A stretch of DNA of 64,000 bases from Cryobacterium melibiosiphilum. GTDB taxonomy: Bacteria; Actinomycetota; Actinomycetes; Actinomycetales; Microbacteriaceae. The number at the start of each line of letters is the position of its first letter. Position 1 is the first letter of the stretch. Shown here one piece after another: positions 8,223 to 16,358 of this stretch. The position numbers and the translations under genes are program-made. The stretch is from contig NZ_QZVS01000088.1 in the NCBI RefSeq assembly GCF_003602235.1, positions 1 through 64,000 of the forward strand, written 5' to 3'. Under the pieces are notes generated by a model. The model saw nothing but the letters and a program-made list of their open reading frames with translations, did no database searches and was not told the origin of the DNA.

Positions 8223-9341
8223 ATGTCCCAAATTCGTGTCGCACGCCTCGTCATTGCCGGGGAACCGCTCGTCCTCGGCGTCGCCGACAAGCCCACTCCC
8301 GGTCCGAACGATGTTCTGGTGAAAGTCGCTGCTGCGGGCCTTGTCCCGAACGCGTACAGCATCATCACCGCTGTCGGCGCCCCCGTCCCGACCTTGCCTG
8401 CGGTGTTCGGTCTTGACGTCTCCGGCGTCATCGAAGCCGTCGGCGAGAATGTCTTGATCCTCAAGGCCGGTGACCGGGTCTACGTCGATCCGCATATGAC
8501 CTGCGGCACCTGCACCAGCTGCCGCCGGGGACGCGAGGACATCTGCCGCTACAACAGCCTCCGCGGCTACGTCGCCCTCACCCCCGAAGGTGGCGAACTG
8601 CTCAACCAGAACCCCCTCGGCGGTCTGTCCGAATACGTGATCGCCCCCGACACCCGCATCGCCAAGCTGCCCGACACCGTTGACCTGCGCACCGCTGCCC
8701 GGTTGGGCTACATCGGCACCTCCTACGCAGGGTTGAAGAAAGCGGGAGTCGGCGCGGGCAAGACGGTGCTGATCAACGGAGTCACCGGCACCCTCGGCCT
8801 CGCGGCCGTGGCGATCGCTCTCGGCATGGGCGCCACCACGATCCTCGGCATCGGCCGCAACCGCGACGTGATGCGCCGCATCGAGCAGCTCGCACCGGAT
8901 CGGATCAGCACCCGCAGCTCCGAAGACAACATCGACCTCGTCGCCTGGGTCCAAGAATCCACCGGCGGAGACGGTGTCGACGCTCTCTTCGACTGCCTCG
9001 GCAACGGCGGCGACAGCAACAGCACCAACACGCTGCTGGCCGCCATCACTAAGGGGGGCCGTGCCGTCTTGGCCGCCGGTGGCGTCGACGGTCAGATCTC
9101 GCAGTCCTACTGGGACATCCTCACCCGCGATGTCGCCGTCGTCGGCTCACAGTGGTTCACTTCCACCGAGATCGACGAACTGATCACTTTGATCGGAGCC
9201 GGTGTCATCGACCTGTCCTTCCTGGAGCACCGCAGCTACCCCTTGGACGAAGTTAACGACGCGTTCGCGTTCGTTGGCGACCGACCCGGCGGCTTCGTCA
9301 ACGTCGTCGTTCATCCCGGCGACACCGCCACCGACGTCTAA
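8223..9341 (+). CDS. MDR-superfamily dehydrogenase without catalytic zinc site
   Basis: 372 aa from the ATG at 8223. GroES-like N-terminal domain and Rossmann domain (INGVTGTLGLAAVAIALG). The structural-zinc lobe is intact (Cys94, 97, 100, 108). The catalytic-zinc ligands of alcohol dehydrogenases are absent: the usual GxCHxD is GLVPNA (residues 39-44) and the usual GHE is GLD (63-65). It should therefore act as an NAD(P)-dependent oxidoreductase without catalytic metal, substrate unknown. It is a close paralogue of the protein at 10075-11187, with an nth gene between them. Confidence 0.8.
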   Translation: MSQIRVARLVIAGEPLVLGVADKPTPGPNDVLVKVAAAGLVPNAYSIITAVGAPVPTLPAVFGLDVSGVIEAVGENVLILKAGDRVYVDPHMTCGTCTSCRRGREDICRYNSLRGYVALTPEGGELLNQNPLGGLSEYVIAPDTRIAKLPDTVDLRTAARLGYIGTSYAGLKKAGVGAGKTVLINGVTGTLGLAAVAIALGMGATTILGIGRNRDVMRRIEQLAPDRISTRSSEDNIDLVAWVQESTGGDGVDALFDCLGNGGDSNSTNTLLAAITKGGRAVLAAGGVDGQISQSYWDILTRDVAVVGSQWFTSTEIDELITLIGAGVIDLSFLEHRSYPLDEVNDAFAFVGDRPGGFVNVVVHPGDTATDV

Positions 9342-9361
9342 CAGGGCAGGCGGTAATCCTG

Positions 9362-10078
9362 ATGCACGACCAGGCAACCATCACGCGTGTGTACGAGGTC
9401 TTGAAGGACACTTACCCGACCTTTGACGAGGGTGACGACGAGTGGATGACCAGTGGGATGTCCGACACTCCTTTTCGGGTCATCGTCGCCACCGCCTTGT
9501 CGACGGTCACCCACTCCAAACGGGTAATCCGCGCCTGCACTGCGTTGTTTGCTGAAGTGTCCACGTTCGAAGGTATTCTCGCGCTCACCGACGATGAGCT
9601 GCGTGAACTCATTCGCCCGGTGGCCCACTACAACATGAAGACCCTCTCGTTGAAGAAGATGAGCCAGCAGATCATGGACCGCCACGATGGTCAGATTCCC
9701 AACACTCACGATGAGTTGATGGCGTTGGCCGGCATCGGGCGCAAATGCACCGACATCGTCATGACCACCCTCTTCGACGAATCCAGCGTCGCCGTCGACA
9801 CCCATGTTCACCGCGCCGTCAACCGCCTCGGAATCGTGCACACCACGACCCACGTCGCTACCGCCGACGCCCTGAACCGCATCACGCCGTTTGAGTACAA
9901 ACGTCACGCGCACGAATGGCTCATCCAGCACGGGGGCAAAGTCTGTGTCGCCGGGACACCCAAGTGCGGCGCCTGCCCGCTGACCGACTACTGCGATTAC
10001 TTCCAAAAGACACGCCAGTCGGTCCACGGTGCAACAGCACAGCCCGAACTTCCCACGAAACCTAGGACAAAGAAATGA
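9362..10078 (+). CDS. nth: Endonuclease III-like DNA glycosylase
   Basis: 238 aa. Helix-hairpin-helix LAGIGRKCTDIV (122-133) with catalytic Lys128, catalytic Asp146 in VDTHVHR, and a [4Fe-4S] cluster Cys195-X6-Cys202-X2-Cys205-X5-Cys211. These are the Nth residues for bifunctional removal of oxidised pyrimidines. It is divergent: the LSAQATD motif that probes the lesion is LSTVTHS here, so the intercalating Gln is lost. The start follows the first dehydrogenase by 20 bp and the stop overlaps the second by 4 bp (ATGA), so it is co-transcribed with both. Confidence 0.85.
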   Translation: MHDQATITRVYEVLKDTYPTFDEGDDEWMTSGMSDTPFRVIVATALSTVTHSKRVIRACTALFAEVSTFEGILALTDDELRELIRPVAHYNMKTLSLKKMSQQIMDRHDGQIPNTHDELMALAGIGRKCTDIVMTTLFDESSVAVDTHVHRAVNRLGIVHTTTHVATADALNRITPFEYKRHAHEWLIQHGGKVCVAGTPKCGACPLTDYCDYFQKTRQSVHGATAQPELPTKPRTKK

Positions 10079-11187
10079 CTGACATGAACGTCGCGCGCAT
10101 GGTTGCCATCGGCAAGCCGCTGGAGGTGGGGACCGCTGAGATTCCAACCCCGGGCAAAAATGAGGTGCGGGTGAAGGTCGCGGCCTGTGGCCTGGTCCCG
10201 AACTCTTTCAACGTCGTCAACGGCTACACGCCGTTCGCGCTCCCCGACATGCCCTACATCTTCGGCCTCGACACCGCGGGCACCATCGATGCGTTGGGTG
10301 ACGACGTCCTCAACCTCAAAGTCGGCGACCGCGTCTGGATCGATCCCGTCTTCGTCTGCGGGACATGCGAGACCTGCCGCAGCGGACGCGGTGTCTGCCC
10401 GTTCGCAACGATGCGCGGCTACATGGGTACCAGCCCGCAGTCGAAAGAGATCATCAACCAGTGGCGCGACGGCGGCTTTGCTGAATACACCCTTACTCCC
10501 GCCGACAAGATCGCCCTCCTCCCCGACACCCTGGACTACCTCACCGCTTCCCGCCTCGGCTACATCGGCACCTCCTACAACGGCCTGATGACGGCAGAGT
10601 TCACCCCGGGGCAGACCCTGCTCATCAACGGTGTCACCGGAACCCTCGGGATGGCCGCCGTCGCCATCGCCCTCGGCCTCGGCGCCACCAAAATTCTCGG
10701 CATCGGACGAAACAAAGACCGACTCGAAATCGTCAAGCAGCTCGCCCCCAGCCGCATCGAGATCCTCTCCACCCAAGACGACGTCAACCCCACCGACTGG
10801 GTACACGCCCACACCAACGGCGTCGGCGTCGATGTCTTCTACGACTGCCTGGGCGTGGGCGGCGACGCCAACAGCACCAACGACCTCATCAAGACCGTCA
10901 AGCCGTCCGGCCGGACCGCCCTGGCCGCAGGCGGCGCCGTCGGTGACATTACCCAGAGCTACTCGGAAGCGATGGCTCACAGCGCCCCCATCCTCGGAAC
11001 CGGCTTTCCCACCCGCCCGCAGATGTACAACCTGCTCAAGCTCCTTGAAAGTGGCGTCGTCGATTTCTCCTTCCTCACTCACAAAACCTTCACCCTCGAC
11101 GAGGTCAACGACGCACTCGAGTACGTCGGCGATCGTCCCGGCGGAAACATCACTGTGTCTGTTCTGCCCAACGGTCCCTTGGTTTAG
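10075..11187 (+). CDS. MDR-superfamily dehydrogenase without catalytic zinc site (paralogue)
   Basis: 370 aa, about the same length as and colinear with the 8223-9341 protein. Structural-zinc cysteines 95, 98, 101 and 108 are kept. The catalytic-zinc positions are again GLVPNS and GLD instead of GxCHxD and GHE. Rossmann motif INGVTGTLGMAAVAIALG. ATG start within the last codons of nth (ATGA overlap), so translation is coupled. A strong hairpin follows directly. Substrate unknown; a heteromeric pair with the first paralogue is possible. Confidence 0.8.
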   Translation: MTDMNVARMVAIGKPLEVGTAEIPTPGKNEVRVKVAACGLVPNSFNVVNGYTPFALPDMPYIFGLDTAGTIDALGDDVLNLKVGDRVWIDPVFVCGTCETCRSGRGVCPFATMRGYMGTSPQSKEIINQWRDGGFAEYTLTPADKIALLPDTLDYLTASRLGYIGTSYNGLMTAEFTPGQTLLINGVTGTLGMAAVAIALGLGATKILGIGRNKDRLEIVKQLAPSRIEILSTQDDVNPTDWVHAHTNGVGVDVFYDCLGVGGDANSTNDLIKTVKPSGRTALAAGGAVGDITQSYSEAMAHSAPILGTGFPTRPQMYNLLKLLESGVVDFSFLTHKTFTLDEVNDALEYVGDRPGGNITVSVLPNGPLV

Positions 11188-11217
11188 TCCTACGACCTCC
11201 TGCTCGGAGTTAAGGCT

Positions 11218-11244
11218 GCGGGACAGCTGTTTCAGCTGTCCCGC
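11218..11244 (+). terminator. Terminator of dehydrogenase-nth operon
   Basis: Perfect 11-bp stem GCGGGACAGCT / AGCTGTCCCGC with a GTTTC loop, 30 bp after the last stop codon. It abuts copy C of the dispersed repeat. Confidence 0.8.
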
Positions 11245-11289
11245 AGAGGGTTCCCCTGCGACACAGCACCGGTGAACTCGGTCGCCGGG
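11245..11289 (+). repeat. Dispersed repeat, copy C
   Basis: It begins AGAGGGTTCCCCTGCGACAC and continues through GGTGAACTCGGTCGCCGGG. Ungapped alignment with copy B (5675-5719); copy A (2356-2396) lacks four bases. It lies directly after a terminator. Confidence 0.55.
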
Positions 11290-11360
11290 CGAGTCAGGCC
11301 CCAGATCTGTCGCGGTGGCCGTCCCACCTGCGGGATTGACGACGAGAGGCGATTTGGAGG

Positions 11361-11963
11361 TCAGGGACAGACAGGCGTGAACGTCCGTGAGTCGTTCGGC
11401 GCCGAGCACTTCAGAACAGCCGTGTCGCCTGAATCGATACTCCGCGCGAACAGGATCGAGGCGACAGTCAAGACCAACAAGACGAGGACAATGACGCTCT
11501 TTGCGATCGCTGGGCTCAGAAACCGGACGCCCTCTGGGTAGGCATCCTTCGATAGCTCGCGTCGAAGCGCGTTGGTGCCGACAAAGGCGAGCCCGGCTGT
11601 CCCACAGACTCCGAGAAGACCAAGCAGGAAGGTCCTCGTCACGCTGAAGCCGCCGCTGAAGCTGATTGCTCCGTACCCAGCGATTGCCATCAGCACGAGG
11701 ACGACGTAGGACAGTCGGACGAGCCAACTTTCTGGTGACCGCACGAACGACATGAGGATCACGGCTGTCAGCGGTGCGAGCATCAACCCGCCGAAGAATA
11801 CGGCGGGCATGACCCTGACGTCGGGACCTGGGCACGGGGCCACGAGAGCGCACGCCGTGGGTAAGTCTTGTGCCATCCAGAAGACCACCCAAGCGACGGC
11901 CACGATGGCCACCGCTGGAAGCACCACACCCAGACGGTTTCTCGTCTTTATGTCGGAAGGCAT
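11361..11963 (-). CDS. Hypothetical polytopic membrane protein
   Basis: 200 aa from an ATG at 11963 (MPSDIKTRNRLGVV). About five or six hydrophobic helices. A pair of loop cysteines (CALVAPCPG) sits between helices 1 and 2, and a C-terminal tail with two more Cys is predicted outside. Not recognised. Its only neighbour in the same direction is the RelE/Phd pair further upstream. Confidence 0.6.
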   Translation of the reverse strand: MPSDIKTRNRLGVVLPAVAIVAVAWVVFWMAQDLPTACALVAPCPGPDVRVMPAVFFGGLMLAPLTAVILMSFVRSPESWLVRLSYVVLVLMAIAGYGAISFSGGFSVTRTFLLGLLGVCGTAGLAFVGTNALRRELSKDAYPEGVRFLSPAIAKSVIVLVLLVLTVASILFARSIDSGDTAVLKCSAPNDSRTFTPVCP

Positions 11964-12081
11964 GTCATGAGTGTCCCATTGCCACGCGTGAATCACGGAT
12001 ACAGAAGCGTTCCGATGACTACTCGTTACCTGTCAGAGTTAACGCCATGGGTCTCGAATGACGTTCCTGTTGCGGGATCAC

Positions 12082-12345
12082 TTATCGGGATTCGTATATC
12101 TCGCGTCGATATCCAAGGCGGAGGACGAGCACGATCAACAGGTCGTCATGAATCTCGTAAATGATGCGGTAGTCACCCGTTCGGACCCGCCATTCGCCAG
12201 AGCCTCCAACGAGTTGGATCGCCTTGGGTGGCCGCGGATCGTCTGCCAAGAGGTCGATAGCTGCTTGAACTCGACGTCGAACCTGCGGAGCGAACTTTCG
12301 CAGTTGGCGTTCAGCGGCCGGTGCGATCTCCACCGAGTACGTCAT
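12082..12345 (-). CDS. relE: RelE/ParE family toxin
   Basis: 87 aa from ATG at 12345 (MTYSVEIAPAAERQLRKF). Compact RelE fold signature: LRKFAPQVRRRVQAAID, then GSGEWRVRTGDYRIIYEI and LIVLVLRLGYRREIY. RelE toxins cleave mRNA in the ribosomal A site. The ATG overlaps the antitoxin stop by 4 bp, the standard coupled antitoxin-toxin order. Confidence 0.9.
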   Translation of the reverse strand: MTYSVEIAPAAERQLRKFAPQVRRRVQAAIDLLADDPRPPKAIQLVGGSGEWRVRTGDYRIIYEIHDDLLIVLVLRLGYRREIYESR

Positions 12346-12617
12346 ACGAGGCCGAGGTCTGTCTTCACCTGTTCCCAAGGAATCGGTTCGCTTTTCGTGC
12401 GACGCATCTCTTCACGGGATTCCTCAGCGGCACGAATATCGGCCATGTCTTCGGCCAATTCAATGAGACGCTCCAAATCGTCGACGTCGATAACAGCCGC
12501 AACTCGCCGCCCGCGGCGAGACAAGAAGACCGGCTCGTGCTCGTTGCGAGCCCGGTCGATGATCGATGCGAGCTGGTCGCGTGCATCAGAGACGCTGACG
12601 GGGACCGTGGATGACAT
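12342..12617 (-). CDS. Phd/YefM family antitoxin
   Basis: 91 aa. The N-terminal Phd fold (VPVSVSDARDQLASIIDRA, then EPVFLSRRGRRVAAVIDV) binds DNA as a dimer. The C-terminal acidic region (MADIRAAEESREEM) would wrap the toxin. First gene of the pair with relE. Three ATGTAC-type half sites upstream fit autoregulation. Confidence 0.9.
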   Translation of the reverse strand: MSSTVPVSVSDARDQLASIIDRARNEHEPVFLSRRGRRVAAVIDVDDLERLIELAEDMADIRAAEESREEMRRTKSEPIPWEQVKTDLGLV

Positions 12618-12626
12618 GTTTCAAGC

Positions 12627-12669
12627 GTACATTCCACGCCCCAGATGTACAATAGATCCTCAAATGTAC
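12627..12669 (-). promoter_or_regulatory. Antitoxin operator array
   Basis: GTACAT (12627-12632) and ATGTAC (12645-12650) form an inverted pair, and a further ATGTAC at 12664-12669 is spaced 19 bp away. They lie in the promoter region of the Phd-RelE pair, the usual place for Phd dimer binding. Confidence 0.5.
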
Positions 12670-12743
12670 AAATGGCCTCTCGCGCAGGCTTCCCGTTGCC
12701 GGACCAGCCCGTCCGGCAACGAGACAGCGGTTATGGGACCCGT

Positions 12744-13327
12744 TCAATGGCCTGATTCGAACTGACCTTGAATGGTTCGGTAAACGGTCGACCGCGCGAC
12801 GTTGAAGAGCTCCGTCAGTTCCGCGCTGGAGTGAAGGCCGGCAGTGTGGACTTCGATCAAGTGTTTCTGTTGCGCCGCAGACAGCTTGGGCTGCTACCGC
12901 GAAGCCGTCCTTTCGCCGTGGCCACCTGCATTCCCTCCCGCGTTCTGGCGCGAATCAGATCCGACTCGAATTCGGCGACCATCGCCCGGACGTTGAAGAG
13001 GAGGCGCCCGACCGGGTCGTTCGGATCATGCACCGCTCCGCCGATGCTGAGTTTGACGTCTTTGACCGTCAGCTCGTCGATGATGTCTTTCGCATCTCGG
13101 AGTGATCGTGCGAGTCTGTCGAGTTTGGCGACGACGAGGGTGTCTCCGGCACGGCAGGCGGCCAGCGCTTCGCGAAGCCCGGGTCGGGCCCGGTTCGTTC
13201 CGGTCAGACCGTGATCGGTGTAGATCAGTGACGATCTAACGCCCAGTCGTTCCAGGGCGTTTTGTTGGGCGTTGAGATCTTGTTCCTCTGTGGAAACGCG
13301 TGCGTATCCAATTAGGCATCCATCCAT
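12744..13327 (-). pseudogene. Serine recombinase (resolvase/invertase), frameshifted
   Basis: The catalytic domain is complete: IGYARVSTEEQDLNAQQNAL with the nucleophilic Ser, then LVVAKLDRLARSLRDA and AEFESDLIRARTREGM. After GRLRG the frame breaks and the ORF stops 12 codons later. In the next frame the expected C-terminus continues (KLSAAQQKHLIEVHTAG, then LTELFNVARSTVYRTIQ), the DNA-binding HTH, ending at 12744. A single lost A (GGT AAG read as GGT AGC) explains it. The product would have a catalytic domain but no HTH, so it is probably inactive at its sites. Confidence 0.85.
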
Positions 13328-13358
13328 GGCGAAACCATCCCGCTGTGCTGTGAACGGG

Positions 13359-13946
13359 TCAATAACCGTCGCAGTGTGGGTCCGGCTTACGAACGCTGGT
13401 GGCTCGCTGTGATCGCCGAGCGGCGATGTTGGCCTCCGCGAGACGACAGGGTCGAGGTAGATAAGGTTCCCATTTGTATCGCCTTGAACCTTTCGGCCGC
13501 CGTCGCCACCAGGGTCGTTGACGCAACTCGGCCTGCGCGTGGGCGAGCAGGAGTTGAGTCTCGCGAAGAAGTTCTATCGACGTCTCTGGAATTTCTCGGG
13601 ACGCATCCGTCGCCGCCTCTGCCTTCTCTGCCGCACGGCGGGGCAGGAGAAATTCGGTAAGAAGCGTTGCTGCGGCGCCGAGCAAGACGCCTGACAGCAC
13701 CAGTAGGAATTGCGCCAGAGATCGCATCTCGGGAACGGTCCAACGGACGACGAAGCCGTAAGCGATTGCGGGGAGGCGAGCTATCCGCTGATCCAGGTTG
13801 TCAGCCACCCACGGACCCTCGGGACGAAGGGAGAATTGCACGACCGCGACCCTTCCGATGTCGTTTAAGGGGACAAAGATCGTTTGCTCGTCGGGGGGGG
13901 GTCTGCGATGCCGTTCTGCGGTTGAGTGGAGCCCTCGTGAGGGCAC
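13359..13946 (-). CDS. Hypothetical membrane protein, start uncertain
   Basis: Up to 195 aa. The stretch VAVVQFSLRPEGPWVADNLD through one transmembrane helix (about residues 75-95) to a coiled segment (ETSIELLRETQLLLAHAQAE) looks coding. The N-terminal 25 residues cross a run of eight C/G and look less natural, so the true start may be internal or the run may mark a frameshift. Family unknown. Confidence 0.4.
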   Translation of the reverse strand: MPSRGLHSTAERHRRPPPDEQTIFVPLNDIGRVAVVQFSLRPEGPWVADNLDQRIARLPAIAYGFVVRWTVPEMRSLAQFLLVLSGVLLGAAATLLTEFLLPRRAAEKAEAATDASREIPETSIELLRETQLLLAHAQAELRQRPWWRRRPKGSRRYKWEPYLPRPCRLAEANIAARRSQRATSVRKPDPHCDGY

Positions 13947-13977
13947 AGGCCAGACCCTCCCTCCTGCCGGAGGAGGG
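13931..13977 (+). terminator. Two adjacent hairpins
   Basis: GCCCTC-GT-GAGGGC (13931-13944) and CCCTCCT-GCCGG-AGGAGGG (13959-13977) sit upstream of the methyltransferase gene. They could insulate it from its surroundings or act in its leader. Confidence 0.45.
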
Positions 13978-14044
13978 CAGGTGACGGGGTGGTGGGAGCA
14001 AGCGCTTACTTGACGGCTCTCCGAAATCCGCGCAGGATGCGTCC

Positions 14045-14896
14045 ATGGGCGAGTCGCACGAGGAAATGCTTCGTCACTACGAGCCGGGCGGACTTCTGCC
14101 GCGAATCGTGGCGGGGTTGCAAGCTCTCGGCAAGGACCTGGACTCGGTCACGCACGAAGATCTCGCGCCGGCCGACGAGTTTCACTCCGCGGGACGTTCG
14201 GCCACGCGCGCATTGGTGGAGCTTGCAAAGATTCCGCCAGGATCGCGAGTGCTCGACGTGGGCAGCGGGTTGGGCGGCCCGGCGCGATACCTCGCCGCAA
14301 CCTTGGGTTGCGACGTGACAGGCATCGATCTCTCGCCTGAATTCTGCGGGGTGGCCAACGCCCTTTCTCGGATGACGCGGTTGTCCGATCGCACCCGCTT
14401 TCAGGCGGGTGATGCCCTGGAGCTTCCGTTCGCCGCGTCCAGCTTCGACGTGGTGTGGACGATACAAATGCAGATGAACATCCGGGACAAGCGCCGCCTG
14501 TATTCCGGAGTCGCCCGAGTACTCAGGCTGGGCGGGCTGTTCGTCTGCCAGGAAATCTGCGCGGGGAACGGCGAGCCGATTGAGCTTCCGGTCCCATGGG
14601 CGAGCCGCCCCAACCAGAGCCATCTGGCCGATGCGGAATCCCTCCGCGGGTTGATCCGCGGTGCAGGTCTCCTGGAGCGTATCTGGCGCGACATTACCGC
14701 CGACATCGTGGCGGCGCGCAAGGCACAGCAGGCGAAGGCGCAAGCGTCGAGTGCGAGCGGCTCCAGCGCCCCTCCTCCGCTTGGAATGCATCTCGTGCTG
14801 GGAGAACAGGCAGTCGTCAAGATTAGTAACTCCGGGCGCAACACCGACGCCGGGCGCACGGTGTTCATCCAGGGCGTATTCGACAAGCCTGACTAG
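14045..14896 (+). CDS. Class I SAM-dependent methyltransferase
   Basis: 283 aa. Motif I is VLDVGSGLGGPARYLA (about 69-84), followed by an acidic residue in DVTGIDLSP, FQAGDALELPFAASSFDVVW (motif II) and VLRLGGLFVCQE (motif III). The layout with an N-terminal helical region ending FHSAGR resembles sarcosine/dimethylglycine or small-molecule methyltransferases. Monocistronic, with hairpins before it. Substrate cannot be inferred. Confidence 0.8.
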   Translation: MGESHEEMLRHYEPGGLLPRIVAGLQALGKDLDSVTHEDLAPADEFHSAGRSATRALVELAKIPPGSRVLDVGSGLGGPARYLAATLGCDVTGIDLSPEFCGVANALSRMTRLSDRTRFQAGDALELPFAASSFDVVWTIQMQMNIRDKRRLYSGVARVLRLGGLFVCQEICAGNGEPIELPVPWASRPNQSHLADAESLRGLIRGAGLLERIWRDITADIVAARKAQQAKAQASSASGSSAPPPLGMHLVLGEQAVVKISNSGRNTDAGRTVFIQGVFDKPD

Positions 14897-15198
14897 TGGT
14901 CCGATCCGCTGATCCCGCTGGAAAACTTTGTCGAGAGCACGGGCGCGGCGAATCTCCCTTGATCGTCCCCCTTTCAGGCACTGAGCGTGTGTTGAGCACC
15001 GGCACGCGAGATCCGACGCGCGCGGTCATAGAGGTGAGTAGAGTCCACCTCGCCCCTGCTACAGCGTAAGCGGCGACTGCATCGGGGGCTGAGTTCCCGG
15101 GCCGCTGGAGAGGTTAACGGCGTGCAGGTCGTCAGGCCTGGGGCTGAGCAACGCGAGCGATTGAAGCCATTGTGCTCTCGCACCGGTCGAGACCGTGC
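14897..15198. other. Convergent intergenic region
   Basis: 302 bp between convergent genes. GAGGTG (15031-15036) and CACCTC (15046-15051) can pair around a 9-nt loop and may terminate transcription. I see no gene here. Confidence 0.4.
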
Positions 15199-15933
15199 TC
15201 AGCCGCCGTTCTTCTTCTTGTTTTGTAGCTGCAGTCCGCCAGCAGGTCGGGTTTCGATGAGGAAGAGTTCCGTCGCTCGAACTAGGTCGGACAGTTTTGT
15301 GTAGCCCCAGTTTCGTGAGTCGAAGTCGGGCTGTTGCTTGCGCATTAGCTGGCCGACCGTGGCAAGGTTCGACCATCCGTCCTCTCCTGATGCGGTGGTG
15401 ACACTTATCCGAAGCCCCGAGATGAGCTTCGTGTCGCTGCGCAGCTTCGGGGGCGAAACGCGCGTGAGCGCCGTAGCCGCACTCTCCCCTTCAGCCTCTT
15501 CGAGCACGTCGAGATAGGTGAATAGATCGCACGCATTGCGGAACGCGGCGGGCGTCTTCCGCTCTCCGAAGCCGTAGACGATAACGCCTTCCTCGCGGAT
15601 ACGGGACGCGAGACGCGTGAAGTCGCTGTCGGATGACACTATGCAGAATCCGCGGAAACGACGGGTGTATAGCAGGTCCATGGCATCGATGATGAGTGCA
15701 CTGTCGGTAGCGTTCTTGCCGATCGTGTTCGCAAATTGCTGCATCGGCTGAATCACGTGCTCGCTCGCGACTGGCTTCCAACTGCCTAAGTTCGGCTTGG
15801 TCCAATCGCCGTAGACCCGCTTGACCGAGGCCGTGCCGAAACGTGCGACCTCGGCGAGAACTGCGCCGATCTTTGCAGGCGGCACGTTGTCAGCGTCGAC
15901 AAGCACGGCAAGGAGATCATTCGGCTGCACCAT
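15199..15933 (-). CDS. NYN-domain ribonuclease-like protein with LOTUS/OST-HTH
   Basis: 244 aa from ATG at 15933 (MVQPNDLLAVLVDADN). The PIN-like NYN domain occupies roughly residues 5-150, with acidic metal-site candidates in VDADN (12-16), DSALIIDAMDLL and SSDSDFTRL. A C-terminal winged-helix segment (NLATVGQLMRKQQPDF, then KLSDLVRATELFLI) matches OST-HTH/LOTUS, an RNA-binding fold. Family knowledge suggests RNA cleavage or RNA binding. Upstream in-frame sequence to 16083 lacks family features. No obvious partner gene. Confidence 0.8.
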   Translation of the reverse strand: MVQPNDLLAVLVDADNVPPAKIGAVLAEVARFGTASVKRVYGDWTKPNLGSWKPVASEHVIQPMQQFANTIGKNATDSALIIDAMDLLYTRRFRGFCIVSSDSDFTRLASRIREEGVIVYGFGERKTPAAFRNACDLFTYLDVLEEAEGESAATALTRVSPPKLRSDTKLISGLRISVTTASGEDGWSNLATVGQLMRKQQPDFDSRNWGYTKLSDLVRATELFLIETRPAGGLQLQNKKKNGG

Positions 15934-16118
15934 GTGACAAGCATGGCAGGCAGCACCCAACAATTGGTCCCGCCCGCTCGGGGTTCCCTTTTCGGGCCTC
16001 GCGTCTTTTGAGCAGTCCGCCACTTCTGTAGCGAGGTGCGCCGGGCGGTGGACCAGCGCGTTCCGTGCGTCAAATTTGGGCACTGGCTGATGTCAGCCTG
16101 CCGTCGTACGCTGGCCAA

Positions 16119-16358
16119 ATGACACCGAAGCTTGCGGCTTGCATCGCGGCGGGTAAGGCCCTCGACGCTGACGAGCGAGAGATCGCCGCGCTCGCTCTTC
16201 AGCAGGTCGATGAGTCAGACCAGACCGCGATTGACGATGCGTGGGAGCAGGTGGTCGGTCGGCGACTCGACGAACTTGTCAGCGGCAAGGTCGAGCCGGT
16301 CAGTGGCCGGGAGACCATCGCCATCGCAAGGGCACGATCGGACGCACGGCGCAAGTGA
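16119..16358 (+). CDS. Addiction-module antitoxin (PF09720-like)
   Basis: 79 aa. The C-terminal AWEQVVGRRLDELVSGKVEP is the hallmark (W-x-x-x-x-x-x-R-x-x-E-x-x-x-G) of the putative addiction module component family. Stop TGA overlaps the GTG of the next gene (GTGA). ATG at 16119 chosen because the upstream in-frame part crosses the divergent promoter region. Confidence 0.75.
   Translation: MTPKLAACIAAGKALDADEREIAALALQQVDESDQTAIDDAWEQVVGRRLDELVSGKVEPVSGRETIAIARARSDARRK

Noticed and set aside
9997-11892. 631-codon minus-strand ORF
   Set aside because: It lies opposite a dehydrogenase with full motifs; its length comes from codon bias in GC-rich DNA.
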